Shown: positions 6,295 through 6,713 of the stretch, in pieces
Layout of the letters: every line of letters begins with the position of its first letter
Numbering within the stretch: the stretch's first letter is position 1
Assembly (NCBI GenBank): GCA_023261405.1
Contig: JAHFOZ010000298.1
Span: forward strand, 1 to 6,713
From: Planctomycetota bacterium
GTDB taxonomy: Bacteria; Planctomycetota; MHYJ01; JACPRB01
DNA length: 6,713 nt
Reading direction: 5' to 3'
Notes under the pieces: generated by a model
What the model was told of the DNA's origin: nothing
The model's database searches: none
The model's input: only the letters and a program-made list of their open reading frames with translations
Program-made: the position numbers and the translations under genes

Positions 6295-6713
6295 ATGCGC
6301 ATCGGGATCTACGCGCCGAACATGACGCTCCCCGGGGCGAGCGGAGTGGAGCGCTACGTCCGCGAACTCGTGCTCGCCCTGGCGCGCCTGGAATGCACAC
6401 ACGAGTTCGTCCTCCTCTCGGACTGGGAGGGCGCCCCGGCTTCCCCGCGCTGGCGGCGGGTGCCCGTGCCCCCGATGGGCCGGCTGCGGCGCCTGCGCTT
6501 CGATCACTTCGTGCTTCGGCGCGTGGCGCGCGAGGAGAAGCTCGACGTCCTTCATTCCACCAAGAGTTTCCTCCCCTCCGGCCTCGACTGCCGCGGCGTG
6601 ATCACGGTGTACGACGTGATCTTCCTCCGCGAGCCCTCCGCCTACCCGTGGTGGTGGAGGTGCTATTGGACCCGCGCGCTGGCGCGGTCGGTGGAGCGGG
6701 CGAACGGCATCCT
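6295..6713 (+). CDS. Glycosyltransferase, GT4-like, N-terminal part, 3' truncated by window
   Basis: An open frame starts at ATG 6295 and runs off the right edge without a stop (139 complete codons). Its translation begins MRIGIYAPNMTLPGASGVERYVRELVLALARL, where the Gly-rich loop and 'GVERYVREL' match the N-terminal acceptor/donor loop and helix of GT4 enzymes (commonly written GI/VxRYxxEL). EEKLDVLHSTKSFLPSG (about residues 82-98) and GVITVYDVIFLREPSAYP (about 102-119) match the 'HxxxxxxP' and 'TVHDlifl..P' segments of mannosyltransferase-like GT4 proteins. The catalytic and donor-binding C-terminal half is outside the window, so activity cannot be judged. The start is well constrained: the previous gene's TGA (6286-6288) is in the same frame, two codons upstream, and ATG is the first start after it. 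No Shine-Dalgarno sequence is visible in the 6-base gap. Likely another sugar-addition step of the same pathway. Confidence 0.88.
   Translation, partial: MRIGIYAPNMTLPGASGVERYVRELVLALARLECTHEFVLLSDWEGAPASPRWRRVPVPPMGRLRRLRFDHFVLRRVAREEKLDVLHSTKSFLPSGLDCRGVITVYDVIFLREPSAYPWWWRCYWTRALARSVERANGI

Noticed and set aside
4129..6555. Antisense open frame of 808 codons across three genes
   Set aside because: Its codons lie exactly opposite the sense codons of the genes at 4288, 5416 and 6295, which happen to share one frame. A stop there would need sense TTA, CTA or TCA, which are rare in such GC-rich genes. The translation is a low-complexity mix rich in His, Glu, Arg, Gly and Pro with no recognisable domain, and it spans several sense gene junctions.
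1..6713. Defence system, toxin-antitoxin pair, CRISPR array, IS element or RNA gene
   Set aside because: No direct-repeat array, transposase motif, tRNA-like cloverleaf or nuclease/toxin motif was seen on either strand. All six junctions are too small (42 bases or less) to hide one, and the coding content is accounted for by sugar-pathway genes.

Overview
This is the interior of a polysaccharide (O-antigen, capsule or exopolysaccharide) biosynthesis cluster from a very GC-rich bacterium (about 70% G+C by eye, strongly G/C-ending codons). A Wzx-type flippase among glycosyltransferases fits a Wzx/Wzy-type pathway in a Gram-negative or deep-branching didermic lineage. Acidobacteria, Myxococcota-like, NC10/Rokubacteria-like and similar groups would all fit the composition, but nothing here fixes the phylum.

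Layout: seven genes, all on the + strand, packed almost without gaps. (1) 1-401 is the C-terminal end of an extended SDR, an NAD-dependent nucleotide-sugar epimerase/dehydratase. (2) 398-1585 is a GT-B glycosyltransferase, family GT4-like. (3) 1582-3111 is a polytopic MOP-superfamily flippase, Wzx-like. (4) 3108-4268 is a GT4 glycosyltransferase of the 'PWGSD' / D-x7-E type. (5) 4288-5373 is another GT4-like glycosyltransferase. (6) 5416-6288 is a GT-A family 2 glycosyltransferase. (7) 6295 to the window end is the N-terminal 139 residues of a further GT4-like glycosyltransferase. Genes 1/2, 2/3 and 3/4 overlap by exactly 4 bases (GTGA, GTGA, ATGA). The other gaps are 19, 42 and 6 bases. There is no non-coding stretch above 42 bases, and I see no tRNA, rRNA, IS element, CRISPR array or convincing terminator.

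How the genes work together (inference from family membership and order): the epimerase supplies a modified nucleotide sugar, the GTs add successive sugars to a lipid-linked repeat unit on the cytoplasmic face of the membrane, and the flippase moves the finished unit across. Five GTs (one incomplete) would be enough for a repeat unit of about five to six sugars. The initiating phosphoglycosyltransferase, the Wzy polymerase and a chain-length regulator are not in the window and would be expected on either side.

I do not see an undescribed system. The points worth a second look are modest: a lysine-rich GT among lysine-poor neighbours, a G5/C5 hairpin next to one start codon, a small palindrome in the only sizeable gap, near-absence of Shine-Dalgarno sequences, and variant C-terminal motifs in the GT4 enzymes. 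Very long antisense open frames exist but are explained by codon composition.
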